The notes under the pieces: model-generated
Told to the model about the DNA's origin: nothing
Seen by the model: the letters and a program-made list of their open reading frames with translations, nothing else
Database searches by the model: none
Assembly (NCBI RefSeq): GCF_004745525.1
Contig: NZ_RKLY01000016.1
Coordinates: 1 to 60,887, forward strand
Source: Companilactobacillus suantsaicola
GTDB taxonomy: Bacteria; Bacillota; Bacilli; Lactobacillales; Lactobacillaceae
Direction: 5' to 3'
Length of the DNA: 60,887 nt
Program-made: the position numbers and the translations under genes
Shown here: one piece after another, positions 60,755 to 60,887 of the stretch
How the letters are laid out: every line of letters begins with the position of its first letter
Numbering within the stretch: position 1 is the first letter of the stretch

Positions 60755-60800
60755 GATGCCGTCTTCCACACAATCCCTGTGATGAGCTGGAATGCACTCG
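60755..60800 (-). repeat. Family A repeat, copy A10 (partial)
   Basis: Starts GATGCCGTCTTCC and carries one arm of the type II stem (CACAATCCCTGTGATGA, then GCTGGAATGC). Similarity ends near 60800. It is 22 bases after the LacI-type gene. Whether it is truncated or diverged cannot be told because the window ends. Confidence 0.65.
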
Positions 60801-60887
60801 TCCTTGTCAAGTTGACATTTTCTTGGCTCAAATAATATAACTTTTTAAGCGACCTCACCCCAAAATTCTTCGTTGGTGAGGCCGTTT

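Noticed and set aside
1-60887. CRISPR array or prophage
   Set aside because: No regularly spaced identical repeats, cas genes, integrase, terminase or structural phage genes were seen. The repeats present are long, dispersed and hairpin-forming.

Overview
The window is a low-GC chromosomal segment from a lactobacillus. The walR-walK-walH-walI-walJ-htrA-rlmH block, acetate kinase, D-lactate dehydrogenase, WxL and SLAP-type surface proteins, PepD-type dipeptidase, T-box and PyrR leaders and CcpA (cre-like) sites all point to Lactobacillaceae. The Companilactobacillus (alimentarius/farciminis) group is my best guess, but this is an inference and not a database match. A near-perfect parS site and a DnaA-box cluster suggest the segment lies in the origin-proximal part of the chromosome. 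No prophage, CRISPR array, rRNA operon or large integrated element was seen. One tRNA (Lys, anticodon CTT) is present.

Layout. 0-9.6 kb: GtrA-like membrane protein, CPA1 Na+/H+ antiporter, 5-formyl-THF cyclo-ligase, two small unknown genes, a large WxL/lectin surface-protein gene broken by one in-frame amber codon, ackA, and a DinJ/YafQ-type toxin-antitoxin pair. 10-18.6 kb: tRNA-Lys, then the essential WalRK cell-wall regulon locus with htrA and rlmH. Unusually, walR and walK are separated by about 0.4 kb holding two structured repeats and a terminator. 18.9-21.4 kb: WYL regulator and an SLAP-domain surface protein. 21.8-26.6 kb: a 2-keto-3-deoxygluconate island (IclR regulator diverging from kduD, a GatC-like PTS IIC, kdgK, eda) with a clear palindromic operator. 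27-32 kb: nucleoside hydrolase, MarR regulator/NAD(P)-binding protein pair, cellobiose-type PTS IIC plus a TIM-barrel-like protein. 32-38.5 kb: a hydrophobic micro-ORF beside a lone TnpB, two DHA2 MFS exporters and a GGDEF protein. 39-42 kb: two YxeA-family paralogues, a 22-codon micro-gene under a textbook promoter and cre site, and a T-box-controlled MetE-like enzyme. 42-60.9 kb: an intact WxL/lectin paralogue, D-LDH, EamA exporter, GreA, dipeptidase, xanthine permease, two degenerate ApbE-like proteins, aldo/keto reductase, class III Fbp, PyrR-controlled uracil permease, histidine phosphatase, MenG and a LacI-type regulator.

The most striking content is non-coding. Family A elements (about 80-170 bp) carry nested inverted repeats. 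Their outer stems take at least four unrelated sequences yet stay paired. They occur as inverted pairs around a central terminator-like hairpin, making composite units of about 520-650 bp at three loci, plus single or partial copies at four others. Family B elements (about 125 bp, seven copies at five loci) are long hairpins with a conserved interior and covarying outer stems. Every copy lies downstream of a gene and in the sense orientation, several starting at the stop codon. A 10-bp palindrome, CGTTATAACG, occurs seven times, far above chance. These are the best candidates for an undescribed system in this window.
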